A stretch of DNA of 64,000 nucleotides from Pseudomonas fulva (GTDB taxonomy: Bacteria; Pseudomonadota; Gammaproteobacteria; Pseudomonadales; Pseudomonadaceae), in NCBI RefSeq assembly GCF_015680705.1, contig NZ_JADNYP010000002.1, positions 186,001-250,000 of the forward strand. Direction: 5' to 3'. Numbering within the stretch: the stretch's first letter is position 1; every line of letters begins with the position of its first letter. Below, piece by piece: positions 44,375 to 59,306 of the stretch. The notes under the pieces were generated by a model. It worked only from the letters and a program-made list of their open reading frames with translations, was not told the origin of the DNA and did no database searches. Made by a program: the position numbers and the translations under genes.

Positions 44375-45561
44375 TGCACCACTCCTTCTGCCTTGAATCG
44401 CTGGATATCCTGGTCGCTGAAGCCGAGGTCGCGCAGCACGTCATCGGTATGCTGGCCCAGAGCCGGCCCCTGCCAGCTGACCTGGCCAGGCGTGGCGGAC
44501 AGCTTCGGCACGATGCCAGGCATCTTCACTTCGGTCCCGTCCGGCAACCTGGTATCGAGGATCATCTCGCGCGCCTGATAGTGAGGGTCGGCGACGATGT
44601 CAGCCGCCGAATAGATCCGTCCGCAAGGCACCTCGGCCTGCTCCAGGACCTCGAGTACATGCTCGATGGAATGGCGCAGGGTCCAGGCGCTGATCGCCTC
44701 GTCGAGCATCTGGCTCTGCGGGGCGCGGCCATCGTTGTGCGCCAGGTCTTCCCGCTCGGCCAGGTCGGCGCGACCGATCGCATGCATCAGGCGCTTGAAG
44801 ATCGGGTCGCTGTTGCCAGCGATGACCACATACGCGCCATCGGCGGTGGGATAGGTATTGGAGGGCGCGATGCCGGGAAGCGAGCCGCCGGTGCGCTCGC
44901 GGACATGACCGAACATGGCATATTCAGGCACCAGGCTTTCCATGACGTTGAACACGCTTTCCACCAGCGACACGTCGACCACCTGGCCCTCGCCCTGCCC
45001 TGTCTTGACCCGCAGCACCGACATCAGCGCGCCGATCACCGCGTGCATCGAGGCGAGCGAATCGCCCAGGCTCACGCCGACGCGAGCCGGGGGGATGCCG
45101 GGGGTGCCGGTGGTATAGCGGATGCCGCCCATGGCTTCGCCGATCGCCCCGAAACCCGGGCGATCACGATAGGGCCCGGTCTGTCCGTAGCCGGAAATAC
45201 GCACCAGGGTGAGCCGAGGGTTCAGGGCATGCAGCACATCCCAGCCCAGGCCGAGCTTTTCCAGCGCGCCGGGACGCAGGTTCTCGATCAGCACATCGGC
45301 GCTCTCGGCCAGTTGCTTGACGATGGCGATGCCCTCGGCGGACTTGAGGTTAAGAGCCAGGGACTTCTTGTTGCGCGATTGCAGGTACCACCACAGGGAA
45401 GTCCCTTCGTGCATCTTTCGCCATTTGCGAAGCGGATCGCCACCGCCCACCGATTCGATCTTGATGACCTCGGCACCGAACTCGCCAAGCAGGCGGGCGG
45501 CGAACGGTGCTGCGATCAAGGTTCCGATTTCGATGACCCGAAGGCCGCCAAGCGCAGTCAT
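44371..45561 (-). CDS. Class III CoA-transferase (CaiB/BaiF family)
   Basis: A 396-residue CoA-transferase with family features VIEIGTLIAAPFAARLLGEF near residue 9, NKKSLALNLKSAEG near residue 64, RPGALEKLGLGWDVL near residue 95, and the catalytic Asp in GVSLGDSLASMHAVIGAL near residue 163. It moves CoA from a donor such as succinyl-CoA to a carboxylic acid. First gene of the run with lyase and transporter; GAGG precedes ATG 45561. Confidence 0.92.
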   Translation of the reverse strand: MTALGGLRVIEIGTLIAAPFAARLLGEFGAEVIKIESVGGGDPLRKWRKMHEGTSLWWYLQSRNKKSLALNLKSAEGIAIVKQLAESADVLIENLRPGALEKLGLGWDVLHALNPRLTLVRISGYGQTGPYRDRPGFGAIGEAMGGIRYTTGTPGIPPARVGVSLGDSLASMHAVIGALMSVLRVKTGQGEGQVVDVSLVESVFNVMESLVPEYAMFGHVRERTGGSLPGIAPSNTYPTADGAYVVIAGNSDPIFKRLMHAIGRADLAEREDLAHNDGRAPQSQMLDEAISAWTLRHSIEHVLEVLEQAEVPCGRIYSAADIVADPHYQAREMILDTRLPDGTEVKMPGIVPKLSATPGQVSWQGPALGQHTDDVLRDLGFSDQDIQRFKAEGVVQ

Positions 45562-45642
45562 GGGTGTTGCCTCGCATTCTTGGAATTTGTCCCAAGCGTA
45601 GGGGAGACAGGCACCGCACCACCAACCTTAAAAACATAAGCG

Positions 45643-45663
45643 GTCTTCGCCAAACGCGAAGAC
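45643..45663 (-). terminator. Hairpin after the LysR gene
   Basis: GTCTTCG pairs perfectly with CGAAGAC (seven-base loop) right after the LysR stop read leftward, with a run of five T residues nine bases beyond. It may partly terminate LysR transcription before the CoA-transferase gene. Confidence 0.4.
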
Positions 45664-45664
45664 G

Positions 45665-46588
45665 TTACCGTGACCGGGGCTGCAGGTGTTCGTGCAACAA
45701 ACGGCTGACGGGCGAAAGCGCCAACGGATCACGGACCACCAGCAACAGACTGCGTGCCGCCCAGCCATCCTCGAGCGCCGCGGCCACCAGGCCAAGCGGA
45801 CGGCCGATCAGTTCATAGGCCTTGAGCGGCAGCACGCCGATGCCCAGGTCGGCCTGCACCATCCGACAGACCGCATCGAAGCCTGGCACATGGATACGCA
45901 GGCGCAGCGGCCGGCCACAACTGCGCGCGGCGGCATGGGTGCGCAAGTTGATGAAGCTGTCGGCATGCAGTCCGACCTGGTCGAAATCCAGGGTATCGGC
46001 GAAACGCACCCGCTCCCGTCCGGCCAGCCCATGCTCCGCGCGCATGACCACCACCAGCTGGTCCTGGCGGTAAGGCACGGCATGCAACCCCTTGATATCG
46101 GTGTCCGCCGAGCAGATGCCGATATCGGCGACACCGTCGAGGATGCCCTTGACCACGCCAGCGCTGGGCCGCTCTTCCAGATTGATCTTCACCTGCCCAT
46201 GGCTGGCGATGAACGCCTGCAAGTCTTCCGGCAGGAACTCGATGATCGCCGAGATATTGGCCAGCATGCGCACATAGCCACGAACCCCCTGCAGGTGTTC
46301 GCCGACGTCGATGCTGATCTTCTCGACATCGGCCAGGATCCGCTTGGCGTAGTACAGCAAGGTCTCACCCGCCGCCGTGAGTCCCATGCCCTTGGCATTG
46401 CGTTCGAACACTTCGATGCCCAGCGCCTGCTCCATGTCGTTCATCCGCTTGCTGGCTGCCGACAGCGCGATCATTTCCCGCTCGGCCGCGCGGGTGAGCG
46501 TGCCCTCCTCATGAACGGCCACGAACAACTGGAGCGTGACCAGATCGAGACGGCGGACCAGGTGTTTCTGCAAAGGGATGGTGCTCAT
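45665..46588 (-). CDS. LysR-family regulator of the CoA-transferase operon
   Basis: A 307-residue LysR protein: winged helix (residues 14–72, LTRAAEREMIALSAASKRMNDMEQALG) and a substrate domain. The helix sequence with SAASKR in place of the usual QPAVS is typical of a LysR subgroup found beside dicarboxylate genes. It lies upstream of the CoA-transferase on the same strand (103-base gap), so local activation is likely. Confidence 0.87.
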   Translation of the reverse strand: MSTIPLQKHLVRRLDLVTLQLFVAVHEEGTLTRAAEREMIALSAASKRMNDMEQALGIEVFERNAKGMGLTAAGETLLYYAKRILADVEKISIDVGEHLQGVRGYVRMLANISAIIEFLPEDLQAFIASHGQVKINLEERPSAGVVKGILDGVADIGICSADTDIKGLHAVPYRQDQLVVVMRAEHGLAGRERVRFADTLDFDQVGLHADSFINLRTHAAARSCGRPLRLRIHVPGFDAVCRMVQADLGIGVLPLKAYELIGRPLGLVAAALEDGWAARSLLLVVRDPLALSPVSRLLHEHLQPRSR

Positions 46589-46904
46589 GGCGAGCTGCGA
46601 ACCTCAGATGCTGAGCGGAAGATGCTGGCCGGGCTGGCAGCGATCCGACTTTAGCGTGTTGGGCGCTATCTTGCAGGGTTGGGATGGCCGGCCCACGTCG
46701 GCGTAGGTGCAGCCCGCTGCCGCGATGGGCCGCAGGTCTCCCAAGGCCTTGAAACGATCACAGGCTGGGCTGGCATCCGGCAAGGGTGAAAGGGTCTCGC
46801 CTGGCACATCCTGGGCTCGCTTTGCAGGCCATCGCAGCGGCCTCGGGCTCGGGCTTGGATCGCGTACGGGGCCGTGGTTGCGACCCCGTGAAGCGATCCG
46901 ACGC
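46589..46904. other. Intergenic region between the LysR gene and glmS
   Basis: These 316 bases lie upstream of the leftward LysR gene and downstream of glmS. No convincing gene is present. A hairpin ACGGGG (46866–46871) with CCCCGT (46884–46889) lies 15 bases after the glmS stop and may act as its terminator, although it lacks a T-run. The remainder presumably contains the LysR promoter; no clear -10 was recognised. Confidence 0.5.
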
Positions 46905-48740
46905 TTATTCCACCGTCACCGACTTGGCCAGGTTGCGCGGCTGGTCCACATCGGTCCCCTTGAGCACTGCCACATAGTACGACAGCAGCTGCAGCGGGAT
47001 GGTGTAGAGGATCGGTGCCAGGGCGTCGGCGATATGCGGCAGCTCGATGACGTGAGTGCCTTCGCCATTGGTCAGGCCGGCCTCGGCGTCGGCGAAGACC
47101 ACCAGCTGGCCACCTCGGGCGCGGACTTCCTGGAGGTTGGACTTGAGCTTCTCGAGCAGCTCGTTGTTAGGTGCCACGGTGACGACTGGCATGTCGCTGT
47201 CGACCAGCGCCAGCGGGCCATGCTTGAGTTCGCCTGCCGGATAGGCCTCGGCGTGGATGTAGGAGATCTCCTTGAGCTTCAGTGCTCCTTCCATGGCCAC
47301 GGGGAATTGCGCGCCACGGCCGAGGAACAACGTGTGGTGCTTGTCGGCGAACAGTTCGGCGGTCTTCTCCACCACGTTGTCCATCGCCAAGGCTTCGCCC
47401 AGTCGTGCCGGCAGGCGACGCAGTTCTTCGACCAGCTCGGCTTCCACGCCCTGCTCCAGGGTGCCACGCACCTGGCCGAGCGCCAGGGTCAGCAGCATCA
47501 GCGACACCAGCTGGGTAGTGAAGGCCTTGGTGGAAGCCACGCCGATTTCCGGACCGGCCAGGGTCAGCAAGGTCAGGTCGGACTCACGCACCAGCGAGCT
47601 GATGCCGACGTTGCAGATCGCCAGGCTACCAAGGAAGCCCAAAGCCTTGGCGTTGCGCAGGGCAGCCAAGGTATCGGCGGTCTCGCCGGACTGGGAGATC
47701 GAGACGAACAGCGTGTCGGGCTGCACGACCACCTTGCGATACCGGAACTCGCTGGCCACTTCCACCTGGCACGGAATGCCCGCCAGGCTTTCGAGCCAGT
47801 AACGCGCGACCATGCCGGCATGGTAGCTGGTACCGCAGGCGACGATCTGCACGTTGCGGACCTTGGCGAACAGCTCGGCCGCCTGGGGTCCGAAAGCCTG
47901 GACCATCACATGATCCTTGCCAAGGCGGCTTTCCAGCGTGCGCTGGACCACGCTAGGCTGCTCGTGGATTTCCTTGAGCATGAAGTGACGATAGCTACCC
48001 TTGTCGGCTGCCTCAGCGCCTTCATGGTATTGCACCGTCTCACGCTGCACGCGCTCGCCGTGCTGGTCCCAGACGGTCACCTGGTCGCGGCGGATCTCGG
48101 CGATGTCGCCCTCCTCCAGGTACATGAAACGGTCGGTGACCTGGCGTAGCGCCAGCTGGTCGGAAGCCAGGAAGTTCTCGCCTAGGCCCAGGCCGATCAC
48201 CAGCGGGCTGCCGCTGCGGGCTGCCAGCAGGCGGTCGGGCTGGGCGACACTGATCACGGCCAGCCCGTACGCGCCATGCAGGCGCTTGACGGCTGCCTTC
48301 AGCGCATCGCCCAGGTCGGGCAGTTCCTTGAGCAAGTGATGGATCAGGTGGACGATGACTTCGGTATCGGTCTGCGAACTGAACAGGTAACCCATGCTCT
48401 TGAGCTCTTCGCGCAGGGCTTCGTGGTTCTCGATGATGCCGTTGTGCACCACCGCCAGCTCGTGGCCGGAGAAGTGCGGGTGGGCATTGTCTTCGCTAGG
48501 GGCGCCGTGGGTTGCCCAACGGGTATGGGCGATGCCCAGCTGGCCGGACAGCGGATCGTCAGTCAGCGCCGCTTCCAGTTCGCTGACCTTGCCGATGCGG
48601 CGGCGGCGCTCCAATTGTTCGTTGCCAGTCAGCACTGCCAGCCCGGCACTGTCGTAGCCGCGGTATTCCAGCCGCTTGAGGCCTTCGATGAGGATGGCGG
48701 TGATATTACGCTCGGCAACGGCTCCGACGATTCCACACAT
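46905..48740 (-). CDS. glmS: Glutamine–fructose-6-phosphate aminotransferase
   Basis: GlmS (611 residues) makes glucosamine 6-phosphate, the first step to UDP-GlcNAc for peptidoglycan and LPS. The N-terminal glutaminase begins [12 protein letters not shown] with nucleophile Cys2 and has [14 protein letters not shown]; two SIS domains follow ([13 protein letters not shown] near residue 347, STKAFTTQ near residue 400), ending in the conserved LAKSVTVE. The DeoR-type regulator lies 11 bases upstream on the same strand, then glmU. Confidence 0.97.
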   Translation of the reverse strand: MCGIVGAVAERNITAILIEGLKRLEYRGYDSAGLAVLTGNEQLERRRRIGKVSELEAALTDDPLSGQLGIAHTRWATHGAPSEDNAHPHFSGHELAVVHNGIIENHEALREELKSMGYLFSSQTDTEVIVHLIHHLLKELPDLGDALKAAVKRLHGAYGLAVISVAQPDRLLAARSGSPLVIGLGLGENFLASDQLALRQVTDRFMYLEEGDIAEIRRDQVTVWDQHGERVQRETVQYHEGAEAADKGSYRHFMLKEIHEQPSVVQRTLESRLGKDHVMVQAFGPQAAELFAKVRNVQIVACGTSYHAGMVARYWLESLAGIPCQVEVASEFRYRKVVVQPDTLFVSISQSGETADTLAALRNAKALGFLGSLAICNVGISSLVRESDLTLLTLAGPEIGVASTKAFTTQLVSLMLLTLALGQVRGTLEQGVEAELVEELRRLPARLGEALAMDNVVEKTAELFADKHHTLFLGRGAQFPVAMEGALKLKEISYIHAEAYPAGELKHGPLALVDSDMPVVTVAPNNELLEKLKSNLQEVRARGGQLVVFADAEAGLTNGEGTHVIELPHIADALAPILYTIPLQLLSYYVAVLKGTDVDQPRNLAKSVTVE

Positions 48741-48751
48741 GGGTTTTGCTC

Positions 48752-49519
48752 CTAGCTGAGAGCGGCGCAGATCAGGTTGACGCCGCGGGCTTGAATCTGT
48801 TCGCGCGCCTCTGCGGGCAGGCGGTCATCGGTGACAAGGGTATTGATACTGTTCCACGGCAGTTCGAGGTTGGGGATCTTGCGGCCGACCTTGTCGGACT
48901 CGACCATGACGATCACCTCGCGAGCCACTTCGGCCATCACTCGGCTCAGGCCGAGCAGTTCGTTGAAGGTAGTGGTGCCGCGGTCCAGGTCGATGCCGTC
49001 GGCACCGATGAACAGCTGGTCGAAGTCGTAGGAGCGCAGCACCTGTTCGGCGACCTGCCCCTGGAAGGATTCGGAATGCGGATCCCAGGTGCCGCCGGTC
49101 ATGAGCAAGACGGGCTCGTGCTCGAGTTCGCTGATGGCTTGGGCGACGTTCAAGGAATTGGTCATGACTACCAGGCCTGGCTGCCGTCCCAGTTCGGGAA
49201 TCATCGCGGCCGTGGTGCTGCCACTGTCGATGATGATCCGCGCATGCTCGCGAATGCGCCCTACCGCAGCCCTGGCGATGGCTTGCTTGTACAGAGAAAC
49301 GGGCTGGACCGAATCGGCCAGCAGTTCCTGAGGCATGGTGATGGCGCCGCCATAGCGACGGAGCAGCAGACCGTTGGCCTCGAGCGCGGCCAAGTCCTTG
49401 CGAATGGTGACCTCCGAGGTCTCGAAGCGTTTGGCCAGGGCATCGACGCTCACCTCGCCCATTTCGTTGAGCAAGGCCAGGATGTTGTGACGACGCTGGG
49501 GCGTGTTTCGTTTCGACAT
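48752..49519 (-). CDS. DeoR-family regulator between glmU and glmS
   Basis: A 255-residue DeoR/GlpR-type repressor: helix-turn-helix ([20 protein letters not shown], then [19 protein letters not shown], residues 8–52) and a sugar-phosphate sensor domain ([12 protein letters not shown] near residue 98, IGADGID near residue 170). Its position 11 bases before glmS suggests it controls amino-sugar synthesis; an effector such as GlcN6P is inference. ATG 49519 fits the family start. A palindromic TTTCGA-T-TCGAAA lies just upstream. Confidence 0.88.
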   Translation of the reverse strand: MSKRNTPQRRHNILALLNEMGEVSVDALAKRFETSEVTIRKDLAALEANGLLLRRYGGAITMPQELLADSVQPVSLYKQAIARAAVGRIREHARIIIDSGSTTAAMIPELGRQPGLVVMTNSLNVAQAISELEHEPVLLMTGGTWDPHSESFQGQVAEQVLRSYDFDQLFIGADGIDLDRGTTTFNELLGLSRVMAEVAREVIVMVESDKVGRKIPNLELPWNSINTLVTDDRLPAEAREQIQARGVNLICAALS

Positions 49520-49544
49520 GACCGCTTTAAGTTTCGATTCGAAA
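49505..49544. promoter_or_regulatory. Putative autoregulatory operator of the DeoR-type gene
   Basis: TTTCGA-T-TCGAAA (49532–49544) is a perfect palindrome, and TTTCGTTTCGA recurs at 49506–49516 over the start codon. TTTCG repeats are typical of DeoR/GlpR operators, so the protein probably represses its own operon with glmS. Confidence 0.5.
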
Positions 49545-49624
49545 GATAATGGTTGCAATCAAAACCTAAAGCGGGCCGTTCGTCAAGTCATTTGCTTGTG
49601 GATAGAAACTGCCGGCCAGAGACG

Positions 49625-49658
49625 AAAAAACCGACTTATTCACATAAGTCGGTTTTTT
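49625..49658. terminator. Bidirectional intrinsic terminator after glmU
   Basis: AAAAAACCGACTTA pairs perfectly with TAAGTCGGTTTTTT around TTCACA. It lies 16 bases beyond the glmU stop and separates glmU from the DeoR/glmS unit. Confidence 0.92.
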
Positions 49659-49674
49659 CATACTCCTGTGGATA

Positions 49675-51042
49675 TCAGTCCTTGCGGATCTTTTCCGGAC
49701 GTTTCCAGCCATCGATATTGCGCTGACGACCACGGGCCACGGCCAGTTGCCTGGCTTCCACCGACTGGGTGATGGTAGAGCCCGCCGCCGTGGTCGCGCC
49801 TGCCTGGATTTCCACCGGCGCCACCAGTGAATTGTTGGAACCGATGAAGACGTCCTCGCCCATTACCGTCTTGAATTTGTTGGCACCATCGTAGTTGCAA
49901 GTGATGGTCCCGGCACCGATGTTGGTGCGTGCGCCGATCTCGGCATCGCCCAGGTAGGACAGATGACCGGCTTTGGCGCCTTCGCCGAGGTGAGCGTTCT
50001 TCAGTTCCACGAAGTTACCCACATGCGCACGGGCTTCGAGCACGCTGCCAGGGCGCAGGCGAGCGAACGGACCAGCATCGCTGCCCTCGCCCAGTACGGC
50101 GCCCTCCAGGTGACTGTTGGCCTTGACCACTGCGTTCCTGCGCAGCGTACTGTCCTTTATCACACAGTTCGGACCGATCTGCACGCCATCCTCGAGCACC
50201 ACCTTGCCTTCGAGGACCACGTTGACATCGATCAGCACGTCACGACCGACCGTCACCTGCCCACGTACGTCGAAGCGTGCCGGGTCACGTAGGGTCACGC
50301 CCTGGGCCATGAGGCGACGGCCTTCGCGCAGCTGGAAGTGACGCTCGAGCTCGGCCAGTTGCCGACGGTCGTTGGCACCCTGCACTTCCATCGGATCCTG
50401 CGGTTGCTCGGTGGCTACCACCAGGTCATCGGCGACCGCCATGGCGATCACGTCGGTCAGGTAATACTCGCCTTGCGCATTGTCGTTGGACAACCGGCTC
50501 AGCCAGTCGGCAAGCCGCGCAGCCGGGACTGCGAGGATTCCGGTATTGCCTTCCTTGATCGCGCGCTGGGCTTCGCTGGCGTCCTTGTGCTCGACGATCG
50601 CCGTCACCTCACCGCGTTCGTCGCGCACGATACGGCCGTACCCGGTCGGATCTTCCAGCGAGACGGTCAACAGGCCCAACTGACGATCGTTCACCTTGGC
50701 CAGCAACCGCTGCAGGGTTTCCACTTCGATCAGCGGCACGTCGCCGTAGAGGATCAGCACGGTATCGGCAGACAGTGCCGGCAGCGCCTGGGCCACCGCG
50801 TGGCCAGTACCGAGCTGCTTGTCCTGCAGGACGAAATTCAGGTCATCGGCGGCCAGGCGTTCACGGACCAGCTCGGCGCCATGCCCGATGACCACATGGA
50901 TGCCCTGCGGCTGCAACTGGCGCGCGCTGTGGATGACGTGACCGAGCATCGAGTTGCCAGCAACCGGATGCAACACCTTGGGCAGCGCAGAGCGCATGCG
51001 GGTACCTTGGCCTGCAGCGAGAATTACGATATCGAGTGACAT
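49675..51042 (-). CDS. glmU: Bifunctional GlcNAc-1-P uridyltransferase / GlcN-1-P acetyltransferase
   Basis: GlmU (455 residues) acetylates GlcN-1-P and joins it to UTP, giving UDP-GlcNAc. The N-terminal pyrophosphorylase has [19 protein letters not shown] at residue 7 and LYGDVPLI near residue 102. The C-terminal left-handed beta helix (residues 250–440) contains hexapeptide repeats and [20 protein letters not shown] near residue 384. Transcribed toward glmS, but separated from it by a strong terminator and the DeoR gene. Confidence 0.97.
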   Translation of the reverse strand: MSLDIVILAAGQGTRMRSALPKVLHPVAGNSMLGHVIHSARQLQPQGIHVVIGHGAELVRERLAADDLNFVLQDKQLGTGHAVAQALPALSADTVLILYGDVPLIEVETLQRLLAKVNDRQLGLLTVSLEDPTGYGRIVRDERGEVTAIVEHKDASEAQRAIKEGNTGILAVPAARLADWLSRLSNDNAQGEYYLTDVIAMAVADDLVVATEQPQDPMEVQGANDRRQLAELERHFQLREGRRLMAQGVTLRDPARFDVRGQVTVGRDVLIDVNVVLEGKVVLEDGVQIGPNCVIKDSTLRRNAVVKANSHLEGAVLGEGSDAGPFARLRPGSVLEARAHVGNFVELKNAHLGEGAKAGHLSYLGDAEIGARTNIGAGTITCNYDGANKFKTVMGEDVFIGSNNSLVAPVEIQAGATTAAGSTITQSVEARQLAVARGRQRNIDGWKRPEKIRKD

Positions 51043-51099
51043 TGACTGGCTACCAATCCTGGGCGGTCAGCGATGACCGGTTATGAGTGACGGAAAAAG

Positions 51100-51128
51100 A
51101 AAAAGGGTAGCCGATGGCTACCCTTTTT
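51100..51128. terminator. Intrinsic terminator of the ATP synthase operon
   Basis: AAAAAGGGTAGCC pairs perfectly over 13 bases with GGCTACCCTTTTT around a three-base loop, 26 bases after the atpC stop. Confidence 0.93.
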
Positions 51129-51153
51129 CTCAATCGGCGCGAAGCCAGTGACA

Positions 51154-51579
51154 TCAGCCACCGAACTTCTTGCGAATCTGCTGGACGGTACGCAGCTGGG
51201 CTGCGGCCTCGGCCAGACGTGCGGCGGCGGCTCCGTAGTCGAAGTCGGCGCCTTTTTCGTGCAGGGCCTTTTCGGCGGCCTTGACCGCTTCCTGAGCCGA
51301 AGCCTCGTCCAGGTCTGCAGCACGTTGCACGGTATCGGCAAGCACCTTGACCATGTTCGGCTGCACTTCGAGGAAGCCACCGGAGATGTAGAACACCTCG
51401 CGCTCGCCACCCTGCTTGGTCAGCGTGATCGGACCCGGCTTCAGATTGGTGATGAGCGGGGCGTGGCCTGGGGTGATACCGAGATCACCCAGGTTGCCGT
51501 GCGCAATCACCATCTCGACCAGACCGGAGAAAATCTCTCCTTCCGCGCTGACGATATCGCAATGGACTGTCATAGCCAT
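51154..51579 (-). CDS. atpC: ATP synthase F1 epsilon subunit
   Basis: A 141-residue central-stalk subunit that regulates rotation. N-terminal beta-sandwich ([15 protein letters not shown], then [14 protein letters not shown]) and a C-terminal helical hairpin ([18 protein letters not shown]). ATG 51579 follows TTGAGG. Last gene of the atp operon, ahead of a strong terminator. Confidence 0.96.
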   Translation of the reverse strand: MAMTVHCDIVSAEGEIFSGLVEMVIAHGNLGDLGITPGHAPLITNLKPGPITLTKQGGEREVFYISGGFLEVQPNMVKVLADTVQRAADLDEASAQEAVKAAEKALHEKGADFDYGAAAARLAEAAAQLRTVQQIRKKFGG

Positions 51580-51623
51580 CTGCTTGCCTCAACCTGATTA
51601 GCGCCCCTTGCGAGGCGCCGGGA

Positions 51624-53027
<1,404 letters not shown>

Positions 53028-53888
53028 TTAAACCGCGGCAGCGCCGCCGACGATTTCCGAGATCTCCTGGGTGATCGCAGCCTGACGCGCCTTGTTGTAG
53101 ATCAGCTGGAGGTCGCTGATCAGGTCACCGGCGTTGTCTGTGGCGTTCTTCATGGCGATCATCCGGGCAGCCTGTTCGGCCGCATTGTTCTCGACCACCG
53201 CCTGGTAGACCTGCGACTCCACGTAACGCACCATCAGGCCGTCCAGCAGCTCCTTGGCGTCGGGTTCGTACAGGTAGTCCCAGTGGTGCTTGAGTTCCTG
53301 ATCCGGGGTTGCCACCAACGGTACCAGTTGCTCGACCGTCGGTTGTTGAGTCATGGTATTGATGAACTTGTTCGACACCACGGAGAGGCGATCGATACGG
53401 CCATCGAGGTAGGCGTCCAGCATGACCTTGACGCTGCCGATCAGATCGTTGATCGACGGCTCTTCGCCCAGGTGGCTGATCGCGGCCACGACGTTGCCGC
53501 CAAAGCTGCGGAAGAATGCCGCACCCTTGCTGCCGATCACGCACAGGTCGATTTCCACGCCCTGTTCGCGGTTGGCGTTCATGTCCTTGACCAGGGCCTT
53601 GAACAGGTTGGTATTCAAGCCGCCGCACAGACCACGGTCGCTGCTCACCACGATGTAACCGACGCGCTTGACGGCGCGCTCGATCATGAACGGGTGGCGG
53701 TATTCCGGGTTGGCGTTGGCTAGATGACCGATCACCTGGCGGATACGCTCCGCGTAAGGACGGCTAGCAGCCATGCGCGTTTGTGCCTTGCGCATCTTGC
53801 TGACCGCCACTTTCTCCATGGCGCTGGTAATCTTTTGCGTGCTTTTGATGCTCGCAATCTTACTGCGAATCTCTTTTGCGCCTGCCAT
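53028..53888 (-). CDS. atpG: ATP synthase F1 gamma subunit
   Basis: The 286-residue rotor shaft, with coiled-coil ends: [20 protein letters not shown] at the start, [11 protein letters not shown] near residue 77, and the conserved C-terminal [21 protein letters not shown] that reaches into the alpha/beta head. AGGTG precedes ATG. Confidence 0.98.
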   Translation of the reverse strand: MAGAKEIRSKIASIKSTQKITSAMEKVAVSKMRKAQTRMAASRPYAERIRQVIGHLANANPEYRHPFMIERAVKRVGYIVVSSDRGLCGGLNTNLFKALVKDMNANREQGVEIDLCVIGSKGAAFFRSFGGNVVAAISHLGEEPSINDLIGSVKVMLDAYLDGRIDRLSVVSNKFINTMTQQPTVEQLVPLVATPDQELKHHWDYLYEPDAKELLDGLMVRYVESQVYQAVVENNAAEQAARMIAMKNATDNAGDLISDLQLIYNKARQAAITQEISEIVGGAAAV

Positions 53889-53935
53889 GTATCACCTATC
53901 AGGTTAGCAAGCGGGGGCCGGGCCCCCGCTGCGGC

Positions 53936-55480
<1,545 letters not shown>

Positions 55481-55501
55481 TGCTCTGCTGCCCCTTCAAA
55501 C

Positions 55502-56038
55502 TCAAGATTTCAATGCTTCGGCCAGTTTCGCGATCTTGCCGCGAACAGAGCCATCGATTACCAGGTCGCCGGCGCGGATGATGACACCGCCGATCAGGCT
55601 GGCATCCTCCGACGCGTGCAGGCGCACTTCCTGGCCTAGCCGTGCACTGAGAACCTTGGCGAGTTTGTCTTGCTGTTCTTGGTTCAACGCAAAAGCACTG
55701 GTGACTTCCACGTCCACGGATCTTTCCTGCTCGGCCTTGTACAGCTCGAACAGGTTGGCGATCTCCGGCAACAGCAGGAGACGGTCGTTTTCCGCGGCAA
55801 CATGAATGAAATTCCGTGCCTGTTCGTCGAACTTGTCACCCCACACTTCAATGAAAGTGGCGGCCTTTTCTGCGCTCGTCAGTCGCGGGGCCTTGAGCAG
55901 GCGCTGCATGGTGTCGTCTTCCGACACCGCAGCAGCCAGGCCGAGCATGGCTGACCAATTGGCCAGCTGCTGATGGGCCTGGGCGTGCTCGAAGGCAGCC
56001 TTAGCGTAAGGTCGGGCCAACGTGGTCAGTTCTGCCAT
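55502..56038 (-). CDS. atpH: ATP synthase delta subunit
   Basis: The 178-residue peripheral-stalk subunit that ties the F1 head to the b subunits. Begins [19 protein letters not shown] and ends with [20 protein letters not shown], the two family landmarks. GAGG precedes ATG 56038; the gene starts 12 bases after atpF. Confidence 0.96.
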   Translation of the reverse strand: MAELTTLARPYAKAAFEHAQAHQQLANWSAMLGLAAAVSEDDTMQRLLKAPRLTSAEKAATFIEVWGDKFDEQARNFIHVAAENDRLLLLPEIANLFELYKAEQERSVDVEVTSAFALNQEQQDKLAKVLSARLGQEVRLHASEDASLIGGVIIRAGDLVIDGSVRGKIAKLAEALKS

Positions 56039-56050
56039 GATCGCCCTCGC

Positions 56051-56521
56051 TTAAATTTCAGCGGCCAGTTTGTTAACCAGCTCCGCATGCGCGTTTTGAT
56101 CGATTGTGGCGCCAAGGATCTTTTCAGCACCGCCGACCGCCAGGCTGCCCACTTGGGCACGCAGGGCGTCCTTGACGCTGTTGAGCTCCTGTTCGATCTC
56201 GGCCTGAGCCTGAGCCTTCACACGGTCAGCTTCGACGCGAGCCTGATCACGGGCTTCCTCGACAAGCTGAGCAGCGCGTTTCTTGGCCTGCTCAATGATT
56301 TCAGCCGCCTGTGCCTTTGCTTCGCGCAGTTGCTGACCCACTTTCTCCTGGGCCAGCTCCAGATCGCGAGCAGCGCGGTTGGCAGCGTCCAAACCATCGG
56401 CAATCTTCTTCTGGCGATCCTGCAGAGCGGTGATGACCGGAGGCCACACGTACTTCATGCAGAAGACGACAAAAATCAGGAAAGCAACGGATTGGCCAAT
56501 CAGGGTTGCATTAATGTTCAC
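56051..56521 (-). CDS. atpF: ATP synthase F0 b subunit
   Basis: The 156-residue stator subunit: one N-terminal membrane helix ([20 protein letters not shown]) and a long Ala/Glu/Gln-rich coiled-coil (residues 35–140). Start codon is GTG 56521 after GAGG, as in several other atpF genes. Confidence 0.96.
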   Translation of the reverse strand: MNINATLIGQSVAFLIFVVFCMKYVWPPVITALQDRQKKIADGLDAANRAARDLELAQEKVGQQLREAKAQAAEIIEQAKKRAAQLVEEARDQARVEADRVKAQAQAEIEQELNSVKDALRAQVGSLAVGGAEKILGATIDQNAHAELVNKLAAEI

Positions 56522-56579
56522 GCCAACACCTCGCTCGGTCTTTGTTCATCACAGCCATCCACTCGTTGGAAACGAGTGA

Positions 56580-56852
<273 letters not shown>

Positions 56853-56931
56853 TTACGTCGTATTGGTTAGGTTTTTAGTTTGAAGCGGTAAAACAAATCG
56901 TCAGGTACAACTGCCCTTGCGGACTTATTCC

Positions 56932-56961
56932 GGCCTTCCTCCCGGACGAGCGAGGAAGGCC
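56932..56961. promoter_or_regulatory. Intercistronic hairpin between atpB and atpE
   Basis: GGCCTTCCTC pairs perfectly with GAGGAAGGCC around a 10-base loop, 20 bases after the atpB stop and about 95 bases before the atpE start. No T-run follows, so it is more likely an RNA-processing or translation element than a terminator. Confidence 0.5.
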
Positions 56962-56981
56962 TTCAGACACGCCAGGCGGTC

Positions 56982-58275
<1,294 letters not shown>

Positions 58276-58424
58276 CACTGCTGCTCCTCGAAAGTCGACC
58301 TGCCAGCCAGCGATGACTTGGCATAATTTGTGCCGACAAAATGCGCGCAGAGTATAGGGGGGGATCCACCCCTATTCAACTATCGGGTAGTGATTTCCGA
58401 CTACGCGCTACAATGGCAATTGTT

Positions 58425-59297
58425 TCAGCGAATGTGTGCAAGGACACCCTGCAACTCGTCCAGCGAGTTGTAGCGAATCACCAGCTGGCCCTTGCCCTTG
58501 TTGCCGTGGCGTATCTGTACCGCCGAGCCCAGGCGCTCTGCGAGCCGCTGCTCCAGGCGTGCGATGTCGGGGTCGGGACGAGCCGGTTCCACCGGTTCGG
58601 GCTTGCCAGTGAGCCACTGCCGGACCAGTGCTTCGGTCTGCCGCACGGTCAGCCCACGTGCGACAACATGTCGCGCCCCTTCGACCTGTCGTTCTTCGTC
58701 CAGACCGAGCAGCGCGCGGGCATGCCCCATCTCCAGGTCGCCATGGGCGAGCATGGTCTTGATCTCATCAGGCAAGCTGATCAGGCGCAACAGGTTGGCC
58801 ACCGTCACCCGCGACTTGCCGACCGCATCGGCGACTTGCTGCTGGGTCAGCTCGAATTCCTGTTGAAGACGCTGCAACGCCATCGCTTCCTCGAGCGGGT
58901 TGAGGTCTTCGCGCTGGATGTTCTCGATCAGCGCCATGGCGATGGCCGCCTCGTCCGGCACTTCGCGAACCATTGCCGGGATGCTCTCCAGGCCAGCCTG
59001 CTGGGTCGCGCGCCAGCGGCGCTCGCCGGCGATGATCTCGTAGCGACCGCCTTCGATCGGACGTACCACGATCGGCTGCATCACGCCATGGCTGCGAATC
59101 GAATGCGCCAGTTCCTCCAGCGCCTGCGGGTCCATGTCGCGGCGCGGCTGGTACTTGCCACGCTGGATCAGGTCCACGGGCAGCTGCTGCAGCTCCTTCT
59201 GGTCGATCTTGACAGCCTGCTCCTCGAGCGCGCTGACGGAAGGACCACTGAGCAGTGCGTCCAATCCACGTCCGAGACCCCGTTTCTTGACGGCCAT
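58425..59297 (-). CDS. parB: Chromosome partitioning protein ParB
   Basis: A 290-residue DNA-binding CTPase of the Spo0J type. GRGLDALLS at the N-terminus, the CTP/arginine patch IIAGERRWRATQQAG near residue 92, helix-turn-helix LTQQQVADAVGKSRVTVANLL near residue 149, and a C-terminal dimer domain (GKGQLVIRYNSLDELQ). It loads at parS, one copy of which lies at 34963–34978. Confidence 0.97.
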   Translation of the reverse strand: MAVKKRGLGRGLDALLSGPSVSALEEQAVKIDQKELQQLPVDLIQRGKYQPRRDMDPQALEELAHSIRSHGVMQPIVVRPIEGGRYEIIAGERRWRATQQAGLESIPAMVREVPDEAAIAMALIENIQREDLNPLEEAMALQRLQQEFELTQQQVADAVGKSRVTVANLLRLISLPDEIKTMLAHGDLEMGHARALLGLDEERQVEGARHVVARGLTVRQTEALVRQWLTGKPEPVEPARPDPDIARLEQRLAERLGSAVQIRHGNKGKGQLVIRYNSLDELQGVLAHIR

Positions 59298-59306
59298 GCG
59301 GGTTCC

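Noticed and set aside
46707..48149. 480-codon open frame on the plus strand
   Set aside because: Antisense to glmS and its downstream gap; no ribosome site or family motif.
48741..48751. glmS ribozyme or riboswitch upstream of glmS
   Set aside because: Only 11 bases separate glmS from the DeoR gene, leaving no room for the ribozyme.
48850..48865. Second parS (CTGTTCCACGGCAGTT)
   Set aside because: Only the left half matches; the right half is unrelated.
49596..49604. TGTGGATAG near glmU as a DnaA box
   Set aside because: Isolated single mismatches are expected by chance; no cluster here.
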